Notes: generated by a model not told the origin, from the letters alone. A DNA stretch of 15,569 nt from Lachnospiraceae bacterium UBA3802 (GCA_002369155.1 DFEM01000112.1:1-15569); one strand, 5' to 3'. Shown: positions 1 to 8,857, counted from the stretch's first letter. Numbers and translations: made by a program.

Positions 1-1157
1 CTTTTAATCAGAGCAACTGCAAATACACTATAAGTTTTTACGATTATTTCGATTCAAGTCAGGCACCTGACGGTGAAATATTTAAAGATGAATTTAACAA
101 TGACAACTGCACCATGGATACGGTTATAGATACTGCAAGCGGTGAAGTTGTGGTTGGAATCTATCTTCCTTCGGAAGAATTCGAAAAGATACCTACTGAT
201 GATGGTTTAATGCTTTCAATTGAATCCACAAAGGAAGTCGACAGACTCGGCTTTAAATATTTCTCTTTGATCGTGGCAGTTATCTTCTTTGTATTTATTC
301 TTATTACATGCCTTTTCATCAAAGAAAAATCAACCGTGGATGTGCAGACCGCAAAGATATCCGATATGTTTAAAGCCCTTATTCAAAACGACCAGGCAAT
401 GACCATGGTTATTACGATAGTGCTTGTAAACTCCGCAGTATATATAACATCAAATCTGCTTATATATTTCTTTAAATATGATATCGGAGGAGCTTCGTGG
501 CAGGGCAATTATACTTTGTTCAGCACTTTCGGCGGCGGGATTCAGATTCTGGCTATGATGTTTTTCTTCCCGATTTTAAGAAAGTTTTTTGAAACATTGA
601 AGATTTTCTACATCTCCGTTATCTCTGCAATATTCGGATATGTGATACTGCTTGTGATGGCACTCTCCGGAGTAAGTTCAGTATATCTTTTCTTCATACC
701 CGGATTCTTTATCTTCGGAGCAGTCGGATTGTTAAATGTACTTGTTACAATCTTCCTTGCCAACACTGTTGATTACGGCGAGATTAAGAATAACAGAAGA
801 GACGAATCCGTAATATTCTCGATGCAGACTTTCGTGGTAAAACTTGCATCAGGTATTGCAGCATTGGCAGCAGCGGTAAGTCTTTCGGCATTCAAGATAA
901 GCGAATCGGACGGCACATTCGAGGCAGTTGAAGGAAGTCTTCTTAAAGGACTTATGGTTTATATAGACAACATCAAAGAGAGTTCGGTTTCGATTGTATC
1001 GGGAAGTTCGGTAATGGGACTTAGAGTCGTGATGACGGTATTCCCGATGATTGTGCTTGTGATTGCACTTATCATCTTCAAAATGAGATATAATCTTGAT
1101 GATGAAAAATTAAAAGAGATTACTGCACAGATTGAAGCAAAAGGGGTTACAAAATGA
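1..1157 (+). CDS. GPH-family sugar:cation symporter, C-terminal part (5' end outside window)
   Basis: This is the end of an MFS-type glycoside-pentoside-hexuronide:cation symporter, an inner-membrane carrier that likely imports alpha-galactosides such as melibiose. The frame is open to the left edge (first full codon at position 3), so the ATG at 114 is internal. The visible part begins with more than 80 hydrophilic residues, then a membrane helix near 270-325, a short charged cytoplasmic loop (KEKSTVD) and about six more helices. The segment LANTVDYGEIKNNRRDES followed by a helix is the family's characteristic C-half motif. By comparison with the family, the first visible helix is TM6, so the hydrophilic stretch is an enlarged external TM5-TM6 loop. 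A second enlarged loop precedes the last helix. The stop overlaps the start of the alpha-galactosidase (ATGA), which supports coupled translation and an alpha-galactoside substrate. The exact sugar is inferred from the neighbour only. Confidence 0.88.
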   Translation, partial: FNQSNCKYTISFYDYFDSSQAPDGEIFKDEFNNDNCTMDTVIDTASGEVVVGIYLPSEEFEKIPTDDGLMLSIESTKEVDRLGFKYFSLIVAVIFFVFILITCLFIKEKSTVDVQTAKISDMFKALIQNDQAMTMVITIVLVNSAVYITSNLLIYFFKYDIGGASWQGNYTLFSTFGGGIQILAMMFFFPILRKFFETLKIFYISVISAIFGYVILLVMALSGVSSVYLFFIPGFFIFGAVGLLNVLVTIFLANTVDYGEIKNNRRDESVIFSMQTFVVKLASGIAALAAAVSLSAFKISESDGTFEAVEGSLLKGLMVYIDNIKESSVSIVSGSSVMGLRVVMTVFPMIVLVIALIIFKMRYNLDDEKLKEITAQIEAKGVTK

Positions 1158-3565
1158 TTATTGCAAAAGACGGAAAATTTGTATTACAAACAAAATCAAC
1201 AACATACGCATTTGACACGCTCCAAACAGGGCATCTTGAGCATTTGTATTACGGCGGAAGAATTGATTTTTCAGAGGATTTAAAAGAGTTTGAGGTAATA
1301 AAGCCCAAGAGAGAATTCGGCCCCGGCAATACCATATCGTACGACGAGGAACATTTCTCATTTGCACCCGAAGATACATGCTTTGAGATTTCGTCCACAG
1401 GCAAAGGCGACATCCGTTCTCCTTTTGTTTCGATTGTTCATAAAGACGGAAGCAGAACAAGCGACTTTTTGTATGAAAGCCATAAGATTGTAAAAGGCAA
1501 ACCCGAAAGAAAGACACTTCCGGGATCATATGATGAAGAAGGCGACTGTGAGACTTTAATCGTTACGCTCAAAGACAGAAGTTATGATGTAAAGATTGAT
1601 TTATATTATGTTGTGTACGAGAAGAAGGATGTAATTGCAAGATACTGCGATTTAAAGAATGAGGGAGACGATATTAAGATTGAAAGACTCTTAAGTCTTC
1701 AGCTTGATTTTGTCGAATCCGATTTTGACGGCATATTCTTTTTCGGTGCATGGGCAAGAGAAATGCAAAGCTATCGTACACGCATCTCAAACGGAATGCA
1801 TGTGAGTCGAAGCAATATCGGCACGAGTTCAAGCAGAGCCAATCCTTTCTTTATGATTGCCAAGGAAGAAACCACGGAAGATATGGGTGAGTGTTACGGC
1901 TTCAACCTTATCTACAGCGGCAACCATATGGAAATCACAGATGCCAACTCGTACGGAAAAGTCAGAGTCCAATCCGGAATTAACGATGAAGGATTTTTGT
2001 ATACGTTAAAAAAAGGTGAAGTCTTTGAAGCACCTGAAGCCATAATGAGTTATTCCGATAAGGGCTTCAATTCGCTAAGCGCTGTCTTTCATGAATTCGT
2101 CAGGGAAAACATCGTTCGCGGCGAATGGAAAAAGAAGGAGCGTCCCGTTCTTTTAAACAGCTGGGAAGCATCGTATTTTAATTTTGACGAAAACAAACTT
2201 GTAAAACTTGCCAAAAAAGCGGCAGAGGTCGGCATCGAATTATTCGTAATGGATGACGGATGGTTTGGCGAGAGAAATGACGATCTTACATCGCTTGGCG
2301 ACTGGTATGTTAACAAAAAGAAGATACCGGGCGGCCTTGACGGGCTTTGCTCAAAGATTAACAAGCTCGGACTTTCATTCGGCATCTGGGTTGAGCCCGA
2401 GATGGTAAATGTAAAGAGCAAACTTTACGAAGAACATCCCGACTGGTGCCTTGCCAATCCCGACACACCCCACTCCGAAGGACGGCATCAAAGAATGCTC
2501 GACCTTACCAAGAAAGAGGTCAGGGATTATATCATAGAGGCGATGAGCAATGTCTTCTCATCAGCCAATATCGAATATGTCAAATGGGATATGAACAGAA
2601 TCCTCTCAGATGTATATTCTACAGGAAAAGATCCTGAATATATGGGAGAGATTCCTCACAGATACGTACTCGGTCTCTACGAGATAATGGGCGAACTTAC
2701 AAAGAGATTTCCAAAGATTCTTTTTGAAGGATGTTCTTCGGGCGGCAATCGTTTCGACCTTGGAATTCTTTGCTACTTCCCTCAGATTTGGGCATCCGAC
2801 AATACCGATCCGATTTGCCGAAGCGAGATTCAGGAAGGTTTAAGCTACGGATATCCTTTAAGCACAATCGGCGCACATGTATCCGCAAGCCCCAACCATC
2901 AGACGTTAAGAAAGACTCCGATGAAAACAAGAGCAGCCATCGCGTGCTTCGGTTGTCTTGGATATGAATGCAATCTTAACGATTTAAGCAAAGAAGAAAT
3001 AGACGAAATCAAAAAAGAAATCGCACTTTACAAAGCATATAGAAGCGTAATGCAATACGGTACGTTTTACCGTGGCGGCAAAGGCCCTGCAAAGGCATAT
3101 ACTTCAGCAAGCAACAGCGTGCTTTCAAATGCTCCCGGATACGGCAATCTGACCGAGTGGACCGTAGTTTCAAAAGATAAAAAGACGGCGGTCGGCATGA
3201 TGTTAAAAAAGCTTGCGCTTCCGAATACGCAAAATACGATTTATCATCCCAAGGGACTTGATGAAGATACAATGTATCTTTTTGTTAACAAGGAACTTGA
3301 ATATGACATAAGGGATTTCGGTGATCTGGTAAATACCGTGGCACCCATTCATATTAAGCAGAATTCACTCCTTTTGGATATCATTGCCAAGAGGATAAAA
3401 CTTCCGAGCGAGAAGGAGAATTATACCGCAAACGGCAGACTTCTTTGTACGGCAGGCGTGAGACTCTGTCAGGATTTCGCCGGTACCGGATATAACGAAA
3501 ATGTTCGCTATGCGCAGGACTTCTCAACCAAGATGTATATCATGGAGGAGATGCCAAAGAAGTAA
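1154..3565 (+). CDS. GH36 alpha-galactosidase
   Basis: Glycoside hydrolase family 36 alpha-galactosidase (803 aa), which removes terminal alpha-1,6-galactose from melibiose, raffinose and similar sugars by a retaining mechanism. An N-terminal beta-sandwich is followed by a TIM barrel from about residue 340 and a C-terminal beta domain. Visible active-site motifs are DDGW at 367-370, KWDMNR with nucleophile D479, the ExCSSGGxRFD segment from E525, and SDNTD with acid/base D549. These sit within one residue of the equivalents I recall for the Geobacillus enzyme AgaA (D478/D548). No signal peptide is present, so it acts in the cytoplasm on sugar brought in by the upstream symporter. It is about 70 residues longer than AgaA, all after the acid/base, including a Ser/Gly/Ala-rich stretch near residues 640-665. 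The start has an AGGGG site 7 nt upstream and overlaps the symporter stop. Confidence 0.95.
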   Translation: MIIAKDGKFVLQTKSTTYAFDTLQTGHLEHLYYGGRIDFSEDLKEFEVIKPKREFGPGNTISYDEEHFSFAPEDTCFEISSTGKGDIRSPFVSIVHKDGSRTSDFLYESHKIVKGKPERKTLPGSYDEEGDCETLIVTLKDRSYDVKIDLYYVVYEKKDVIARYCDLKNEGDDIKIERLLSLQLDFVESDFDGIFFFGAWAREMQSYRTRISNGMHVSRSNIGTSSSRANPFFMIAKEETTEDMGECYGFNLIYSGNHMEITDANSYGKVRVQSGINDEGFLYTLKKGEVFEAPEAIMSYSDKGFNSLSAVFHEFVRENIVRGEWKKKERPVLLNSWEASYFNFDENKLVKLAKKAAEVGIELFVMDDGWFGERNDDLTSLGDWYVNKKKIPGGLDGLCSKINKLGLSFGIWVEPEMVNVKSKLYEEHPDWCLANPDTPHSEGRHQRMLDLTKKEVRDYIIEAMSNVFSSANIEYVKWDMNRILSDVYSTGKDPEYMGEIPHRYVLGLYEIMGELTKRFPKILFEGCSSGGNRFDLGILCYFPQIWASDNTDPICRSEIQEGLSYGYPLSTIGAHVSASPNHQTLRKTPMKTRAAIACFGCLGYECNLNDLSKEEIDEIKKEIALYKAYRSVMQYGTFYRGGKGPAKAYTSASNSVLSNAPGYGNLTEWTVVSKDKKTAVGMMLKKLALPNTQNTIYHPKGLDEDTMYLFVNKELEYDIRDFGDLVNTVAPIHIKQNSLLLDIIAKRIKLPSEKENYTANGRLLCTAGVRLCQDFAGTGYNENVRYAQDFSTKMYIMEEMPKK

Positions 3566-3578
3566 GAAGGCGCATGCG

Positions 3579-3607
3579 TGGAAAAATCGGACAATGTATG
3601 GTAGAAT
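3579..3607 (+). promoter_or_regulatory. Candidate promoter nested in the terminator hairpin
   Basis: TGGAAA (3579-3584) as a -35, a 17-nt spacer, then TAGAAT (3602-3607) as a -10 with the extended TG dinucleotide at 3599-3600. The start would be near 3614, in the hairpin loop, so the new transcript would lack the 5' arm and escape the terminator. It would serve the membrane-protein operon that follows. The motif match is moderate and there is no experimental support. Confidence 0.45.
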
Positions 3608-3644
3608 ATTAAGGAATATTGCTATCTGACATTGTCCGTTTTTT
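3588..3644 (+). terminator. Rho-independent terminator after the alpha-galactoside operon
   Basis: CGGACAATGT (3588-3597) pairs perfectly with ACATTGTCCG (3629-3638), followed directly by six T (3639-3644). Inside, GGTAG (3600-3604) can pair with CTATC (3622-3626, one G-U), and the two AATATT blocks (3605-3610 and 3615-3620) pair around an AAGG loop, so nearly the whole element folds as one long hairpin. It lies 22 nt past the alpha-galactosidase stop. Confidence 0.85.
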
Positions 3645-3678
3645 GTTGAAACGGAATATACCAAGAGGGTCTGCGGGA

Positions 3679-5478
3679 GTGAAAGCAAAAGGAGTAAAAA
3701 GAATATTGATTGACAATATCGCATTTTGTATTATCGGTGTGATATTTGTTTTTTTGACCTTTGTGACCAGAACTCTGACCGTTTACGGCAATCTCCTCTG
3801 GACTCCATCATTTCTTTTAAAATCTGTTTTCGTATCTCTCGTTACGGGCATTCTCATCGGATTTATAATAAATTATCTTTTTAATATTGCTGAAGCATAT
3901 TTAAATACTAGGATATTTTTATCCCCAAAAGGGTTACCCAAAATCGAAGACGAAACTGAAAATTCGACAGGCAGGGTATTGTCGAATACTTATAAAAAAA
4001 TCCAACCGAATTCCGGCGTTTTGATTGCGGTATTTGTCGGATCGCTCATTCTTATATTCCTTTCATACATTCCGTATTTCCTGGCGTATTTTCCCGGCAT
4101 ATTGGCATATGATTCTTATATCCAGATCGGTCAGATATTTGCGAACGAATACAATGAACATCATCCTCTTTTTCACACGCTTATGATTAAGGGAGCATTG
4201 TCTCTCGGCGAAAAAATTTTTCACAGTTTAAATGCCGGAGCGGCGATATATGTGCTGGATCAGATGTTTCTTCTTTCGGCTGTTTTTGCATATGGAATTT
4301 ACTGTCTTTTTAAAAGAGGCTTTCGTATTTTCTCAGTTTTGACACTTCTTTTGTTGATGCTTTTTCCCTTCAACGGTTTTTTGGCTGTAAGCGTTACCAA
4401 GGATGTTCCGTTCTCGGCATTTTTCCTTCTTTTTGTCATAGCACTGACAGAACTTGTTTTTGATGAAAATAATAAGATTAATTTAAATTCAATTCTTCTT
4501 TGCCTTTCCGTGATTATGTGTGTGCTTTTCAGAAATAACGGAAAGTATGCATTCGCTTTTACCATCCTTGTTACGTTAATTATTCTTCTTTCAAAGATTG
4601 TAAAAAAATCAAATCCCGATAACAAAGATAAAAAGAAAAAAGAAGTGAAAAAATATGCAACAATTCTTGTGATGATTATGGCATCGCTCATCGTTTCCGC
4701 GATTGCTTTAACGATTATTTCAAAATCACTTAATGCAGTTCAGGGCGACAGGAGAGAGATGCTTTCAGTACCCATCCAGCAGCTTGCAAGAACCTATGTG
4801 TACCATGCGGGAGCGGGAGTAAAAAGTGAAGACGACAATACAATGGATGAGGCATCGAAAGCTCTTATCAATGAATTTTTGCTTTATGACAGTGCCAAAC
4901 TTTACAGACAGGATATTTCGGATCCGGTTAAAAGAAATACCAACACCTGGGTAGTAGTAAACAAAACTTCCGAATTTGCCAAAGTGTATCTCGGACTTTT
5001 TGCAAAATATCCCGGAGATTATTTCAACGCTTTCTTTGCACAAAATGCGGGCTTTTTGGATATCGGAGACAAATCGCATGCGTATGTTAACGATCCTGAT
5101 GAAATAAGGGGACACGGATATGTGCAGACCAAATGGGAAGATTCGCTTTATGAGAGAGGTTTTTATCAGAATACCCAATGGGCTGCTCTTAGAGAAAAAC
5201 TCGACACCTTTGCCGATACGAATGCCTATCTTCAAATCCCTGTGATTAAATACATTTTCATGCCGGGCATTTATCTTTGGATTTATGTTTTTGCATTTGT
5301 TTATGCAATTAAGAAAAAGAGAGCGGGAATGGCAGCGATAATCTCGCTTATTGCAGGTTATTATGCTACAATGTTTTTCGGTCCGACGGTGCAATTACGA
5401 TATGTATTTCCGGTGATGATTACATTACCTTTTATTATTCCGTATATTTTTAAGGAGAATGAAACAGACAATGGCTAG
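3679..5478 (+). CDS. Polytopic membrane protein, DUF6020-like, probable GT-C glycosyltransferase
   Basis: About 599 aa with two N-terminal membrane helices, a charged cytoplasmic loop, then a further block of helices, a large soluble segment (nt about 4740-5240) and C-terminal helices. From the GTG start, YFPGILAYDSY (137-147) follows a helix, with HHPLFHT from 161, TKD at 240-242 and RNNG at 285-288. An acidic residue in an outer loop after an early helix is typical of GT-C transferases, which use polyprenyl-phosphate sugars outside the membrane. The YxPG..YDSY..Q...HHP pattern and the PIQQLAR segment resemble DUF6020 proteins; that assignment is from memory. No ATG lies near the 5' end. The longest frame starts at TTG 3619 inside the terminator, so it is disfavoured. 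GTG 3679 has AAGAGGG upstream; TTG 3706 with AAAAGGAG 11 nt upstream is the alternative. First gene of an overlapping three-gene operon. Confidence 0.75.
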   Translation: MKAKGVKRILIDNIAFCIIGVIFVFLTFVTRTLTVYGNLLWTPSFLLKSVFVSLVTGILIGFIINYLFNIAEAYLNTRIFLSPKGLPKIEDETENSTGRVLSNTYKKIQPNSGVLIAVFVGSLILIFLSYIPYFLAYFPGILAYDSYIQIGQIFANEYNEHHPLFHTLMIKGALSLGEKIFHSLNAGAAIYVLDQMFLLSAVFAYGIYCLFKRGFRIFSVLTLLLLMLFPFNGFLAVSVTKDVPFSAFFLLFVIALTELVFDENNKINLNSILLCLSVIMCVLFRNNGKYAFAFTILVTLIILLSKIVKKSNPDNKDKKKKEVKKYATILVMIMASLIVSAIALTIISKSLNAVQGDRREMLSVPIQQLARTYVYHAGAGVKSEDDNTMDEASKALINEFLLYDSAKLYRQDISDPVKRNTNTWVVVNKTSEFAKVYLGLFAKYPGDYFNAFFAQNAGFLDIGDKSHAYVNDPDEIRGHGYVQTKWEDSLYERGFYQNTQWAALREKLDTFADTNAYLQIPVIKYIFMPGIYLWIYVFAFVYAIKKKRAGMAAIISLIAGYYATMFFGPTVQLRYVFPVMITLPFIIPYIFKENETDNG

Positions 5479-7042
5479 AGGGAAAAGAGAAACCCACGTT
5501 ACAATTCAATATGTTCTTCTCATTATTCTTTCGGTACTGGGAATTCTTTTCTCGGCACTTTTGATGATATCTTCTCTGACGAAGACCGCGATTGCCAATA
5601 ACATGATTGAGCAGAAGATGATGATAGAGTGGGAGAACCCTCTTCTTGAAGCCCTTATGTTTTTGGGATTCCTTGCAATCGGTGTCGTACTTTTGCGAAG
5701 TGCTTTTAACACCAATATCTTATCGCTTTTTGTATTAACGATTGTTTTCCATGCAGCGGCCGGATTTGCTTTTATTTATTTCGCAAGAAGTGCTCCCGGA
5801 GGAGATGCCGCAAGCGTCTTTAACATGGCGGTACAATTATCGGATGGGGATTTATCCTTCGTCGGTTCGCCCGATTCGTATCTTTCTTTTTATCCGCAGC
5901 AAATCGGACTTACTGTTTTTCTTTCAATCATTCTTAAGATATTAAAGATACTGCCTTATAAATTTGCGCCTCATCATACGATAAAAGTTTTATATGTGAT
6001 TTTAAACTGCATCACCGTGACTTTCGGTTATTTATCCGTTAAGGAGATTTGGAGGAGCAAAAAAATATCGACGGTCTTTTTGTATCTCTCGGTTTTTAAT
6101 TTGCCCTTTATCATGTATTCGTCATTTATTTACGGTGAGATTCCGTCTCTTTGCGCAATGTCCGTTGCCATTTATTTTCTCTGCAGGACGGAGAAAAAAA
6201 GAGGCGTGCAGGCTTTGAATATTGCGATGACTGTTTTATTCACCGTCCTTTCGGTATTTGTCAGAAAAAATTCGCTTATCTTTATGATAGCTTCGATCAT
6301 TGTTCTTTTGCTTATCTTCATGGGCAATAAGAAAAAAGAGTATTTGATTACCGCCGTATGCGTCCTTGTTTTAAGCGTGGCAGTTCTTCCGATTACATTG
6401 AAAATATTCGAGTTAAAAACAGGAAGGGATATTGATTCGGGTGTTACCATGTATTCATATCTTGCGATGGGCATGCAGGATAATTCCGAAAGGGGACCCG
6501 GCTGGTATAATGGCTTTAACTTCGATACCTATAAAAACACGGGAATGGATGCAAAAGAAGCCAACAGGATAAGCAATGATGCAATCAATGAAAGAATTGA
6601 TTATTTCAAAGAAAATCCCAAAGAGTGTTTTGCATTTTACCGCGATAAGTTTTTGACGCAGTGGAGCGATCCGACTCTTGCATCCTGTCAGGCCACCTAT
6701 ACGGATTTTGGCGGCAGAACGGAATTTATAAAGTCAGTCTATGACGGAGATTACAACATCTATTATGTTCTTTTTTGCAACATGTTCCAGAATGTAATAT
6801 ATGTGGGAGTATTTATCTGGAGCCTGACGAATTTCAGAAAGATTGTTATGTTTGGCAAAAAGGGATGGTACGTTTCCGTATATATCGGAATCATTACGAT
6901 TATCGGAGGCTTCCTCTTCCATATGATGTGGGAAGCCAACAGCAGATATATTTTCCCTTATGCGATGCTTTTAATTCCTTATGCGGCATTCGGATACGGC
7001 AATTTGATAGAGCATAATATCATCAATGATTACGATGATTGA
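5471..7042 (+). CDS. Polytopic membrane protein, PMT/GT39-like GT-C glycosyltransferase
   Basis: About 523 aa with roughly ten or more hydrophobic helices. After the early helices comes GGDAASVFNMAVQLSDGD, with D112 the likely GT-C catalytic aspartate, then a YPQQ segment and a helix. YGEIP (221-225) and RKN (265-267) occupy the same relative places as TKDVP and RNNG in the upstream protein, so the two probably share a fold. A soluble segment around nt 6420-6720 contains GPGWYNG and an FKENPKECFAFYRDKF stretch. The likely job is transfer of a sugar from a polyprenyl-phosphate carrier to a surface glycan or teichoic acid outside the membrane; the acceptor cannot be read from sequence. ATG 5459 lies only 1 nt after AAGGAG, so ATG 5471 (13 nt spacing, 8-nt ATGGCTAG overlap with the previous stop) is preferred, though neither spacing is ideal. 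Confidence 0.75.
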   Translation: MARGKRETHVTIQYVLLIILSVLGILFSALLMISSLTKTAIANNMIEQKMMIEWENPLLEALMFLGFLAIGVVLLRSAFNTNILSLFVLTIVFHAAAGFAFIYFARSAPGGDAASVFNMAVQLSDGDLSFVGSPDSYLSFYPQQIGLTVFLSIILKILKILPYKFAPHHTIKVLYVILNCITVTFGYLSVKEIWRSKKISTVFLYLSVFNLPFIMYSSFIYGEIPSLCAMSVAIYFLCRTEKKRGVQALNIAMTVLFTVLSVFVRKNSLIFMIASIIVLLLIFMGNKKKEYLITAVCVLVLSVAVLPITLKIFELKTGRDIDSGVTMYSYLAMGMQDNSERGPGWYNGFNFDTYKNTGMDAKEANRISNDAINERIDYFKENPKECFAFYRDKFLTQWSDPTLASCQATYTDFGGRTEFIKSVYDGDYNIYYVLFCNMFQNVIYVGVFIWSLTNFRKIVMFGKKGWYVSVYIGIITIIGGFLFHMMWEANSRYIFPYAMLLIPYAAFGYGNLIEHNIINDYDD

Positions 7043-8795
7043 AAATATGAGCAATGATGAAAAAAAGGTAAAAAAGAATAATGTCATTTATATCGTGGCA
7101 GGGTGCGTGCTTTGTCTTTTAAGCATGCTTCCGTTCTTTATTATGGGTGAAAAATCCATCATTACTTACAACGATCAGCTGGACGGAGAGATGATTACAT
7201 ACATATTAAATGCCAAGCATCTTTTCGAAGGACTCGATACATATCCCGAACTCATGAACGGAATTCCGTCTGCGGGAATGATGTCTCCGGCTCCTCTTTT
7301 CGTTTTTCTTTTTAAAGTATTTCCACCTTTTGTATGTTTTATGATTATGACGGCAGTGACAAGAATCTCTGCTTTTTTGTCGACTTATTTTTTTGGCAGT
7401 GCATTTGTTAAAAAGAAATGGATTTCTTTTGCTGCAGGCATTGCCTTTATGATGATGCCCTACTACCCGGTATACGGACTTTGCATTCCCGGCCTTGCTT
7501 TCGTCTGGTTCGCTCTTGTTATATTATCCAAAGATTCGCCAAGGTTTAGACACATGCTTGCAGCGTACGCGTTAATCATTCTTTATGCATTGACATCATC
7601 GCTTGCACTGGTCGGATTCGGTGTGGTTATTACACTTGCCCTTCTGACCCTGGTTACGGCATTTAAATCAGGACTCAAAGCATTAAGAATAGCTGCGGCG
7701 GAAATTCTTCTTTTGGTTTCTTATACGCTGTCCAATATGCCTCTTATAAGGCAGCTTTTGGGAAAAGGATATGAGTTTGTTTCGAACAAATCGGAAACAC
7801 TTATTTCTTCAAGATCTGCTTTGGATATTCTTAAAACGTATATTTTAGGCGGTGATCCATACACCGCGTGTTTCCAAAAGATTATCATCTGCTTTGCTGT
7901 TGTTTCGATAGTTTTGGCTTTTATATTTTTTAAAGAAAAAAAGAAATTCGTCAAAGAAAACAAACCTCTTTTTTATACGATTCTTTTTATAACTGTTACT
8001 TATGTTTTACTGGTCGTATATTCTTCCTCTTTTGTGACCGGACTCCGAAATCAATCGACGGGAATGCTCCATGATTTTAATTTCATAAGAATCGCATGGA
8101 TGCTGCCGCCTGCGTTTATGTTCTTACTGGTATTAAGCGCCAATCTTTTGGTTGAGACTTTTGAAAAGAAAGAGAAGAAAGCCTTAAGTGTTTTAGCGGC
8201 AGTATTAAGTGTTTTGGTTATTGTGGTAATCTTTTCGCTGGCATCTTTTAACAACGATTCAAAAACCACCACCATGAGAATGTTAAAGGGAAGCGAATAC
8301 AAGCAGATTTCATTCGGACAGTTTTATTCAAAAGAACTCTTCGATGAAGCAGAGAGAGTTATCGGTAAAGACAGGAAAGATTTCAAGGTTATAAGCATGG
8401 GCTTAACCCCTGCTTCGGCCGCCTACAACGGCTTTAATTGCCTGGATGCATATTCAAATAATTATGATGTGAATTACAAGCATGAGTTTAGAGAAATAAT
8501 CGAAAACGAACTTTCAAAAAGCGATTATTACAGAGGTTATTTTGATGACTGGGGCAACAGATGCTACATCTATCTTGCCTCTTATAAGACAGGCATAAAT
8601 GCATACTTTTACAATATAACCTTCTACGAAATAGACATTAATTTCAAAAAGGCAAAAGAGATGGGTGCCGATTATGTTATAAGCGCATCCGCAATAGACG
8701 GATATGAAGAGCGCGGACTTAAACTCTTAACGGCAGAACCCATAAGCAGCGAAGACTGCTGGTACAAGCTTTATGTGTATGAGATTATGCAATAG
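7026..8795 (+). CDS. Polytopic membrane protein, DUF6044/YkoS-like
   Basis: 589 aa. A charged, hydrophilic N-terminus is followed by a helix (about 20-40) and an external loop with NDQLDGE (49-55) and MNGIP (77-81). About ten more helices follow, then a C-terminal soluble domain of about 180 residues (nt 8260-8790) rich in aromatic and charged residues. The LDxE...MNGIP pattern resembles DUF6044 proteins such as Bacillus subtilis YkoS; this is recognition from memory. The family has no firm function, but its shape (acidic loop after TM1, many helices, soluble C-terminus) is like YfhO-type GT-C proteins. It is the last gene of the operon and overlaps the preceding stop. No ribosome binding site separates the possible starts ATG 7026, 7035 (8-nt ATGATTGA overlap, like the previous junction) and 7047; the longest is given. 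The soluble C-terminus is probably extracytoplasmic. Confidence 0.72.
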   Translation: MITMIENMSNDEKKVKKNNVIYIVAGCVLCLLSMLPFFIMGEKSIITYNDQLDGEMITYILNAKHLFEGLDTYPELMNGIPSAGMMSPAPLFVFLFKVFPPFVCFMIMTAVTRISAFLSTYFFGSAFVKKKWISFAAGIAFMMMPYYPVYGLCIPGLAFVWFALVILSKDSPRFRHMLAAYALIILYALTSSLALVGFGVVITLALLTLVTAFKSGLKALRIAAAEILLLVSYTLSNMPLIRQLLGKGYEFVSNKSETLISSRSALDILKTYILGGDPYTACFQKIIICFAVVSIVLAFIFFKEKKKFVKENKPLFYTILFITVTYVLLVVYSSSFVTGLRNQSTGMLHDFNFIRIAWMLPPAFMFLLVLSANLLVETFEKKEKKALSVLAAVLSVLVIVVIFSLASFNNDSKTTTMRMLKGSEYKQISFGQFYSKELFDEAERVIGKDRKDFKVISMGLTPASAAYNGFNCLDAYSNNYDVNYKHEFREIIENELSKSDYYRGYFDDWGNRCYIYLASYKTGINAYFYNITFYEIDINFKKAKEMGADYVISASAIDGYEERGLKLLTAEPISSEDCWYKLYVYEIMQ

Positions 8796-8816
8796 TGCTG
8801 ACGATATTGTTTAAAT

Positions 8817-8852
8817 AAAAAATTCGGAATCGATTTCGATTCCGAATTTTTT
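8817..8852. terminator. Bidirectional terminator between convergent genes
   Basis: A perfect inverted repeat: A-run plus AATTCGGAATCG (8817-8832), a 4-nt ATTT loop, then CGATTCCGAATT plus T-run (8837-8852), giving a 16-bp stem. The A-run on one side and T-run on the other supply a U-tract on both strands. It therefore serves the plus-strand glycosyltransferase operon (stop at 8795) and the minus-strand TIR gene (stop at 8858). Confidence 0.92.
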
Positions 8853-8857
8853 GATGT

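Noticed and set aside
4765..5394. Long open frame (209 codons) on the minus strand inside the DUF6020-like gene
   Set aside because: It lies wholly opposite a well-supported membrane protein, has no family-like motif and shows unlikely composition (His, Arg and Cys rich), as expected of an antisense shadow.
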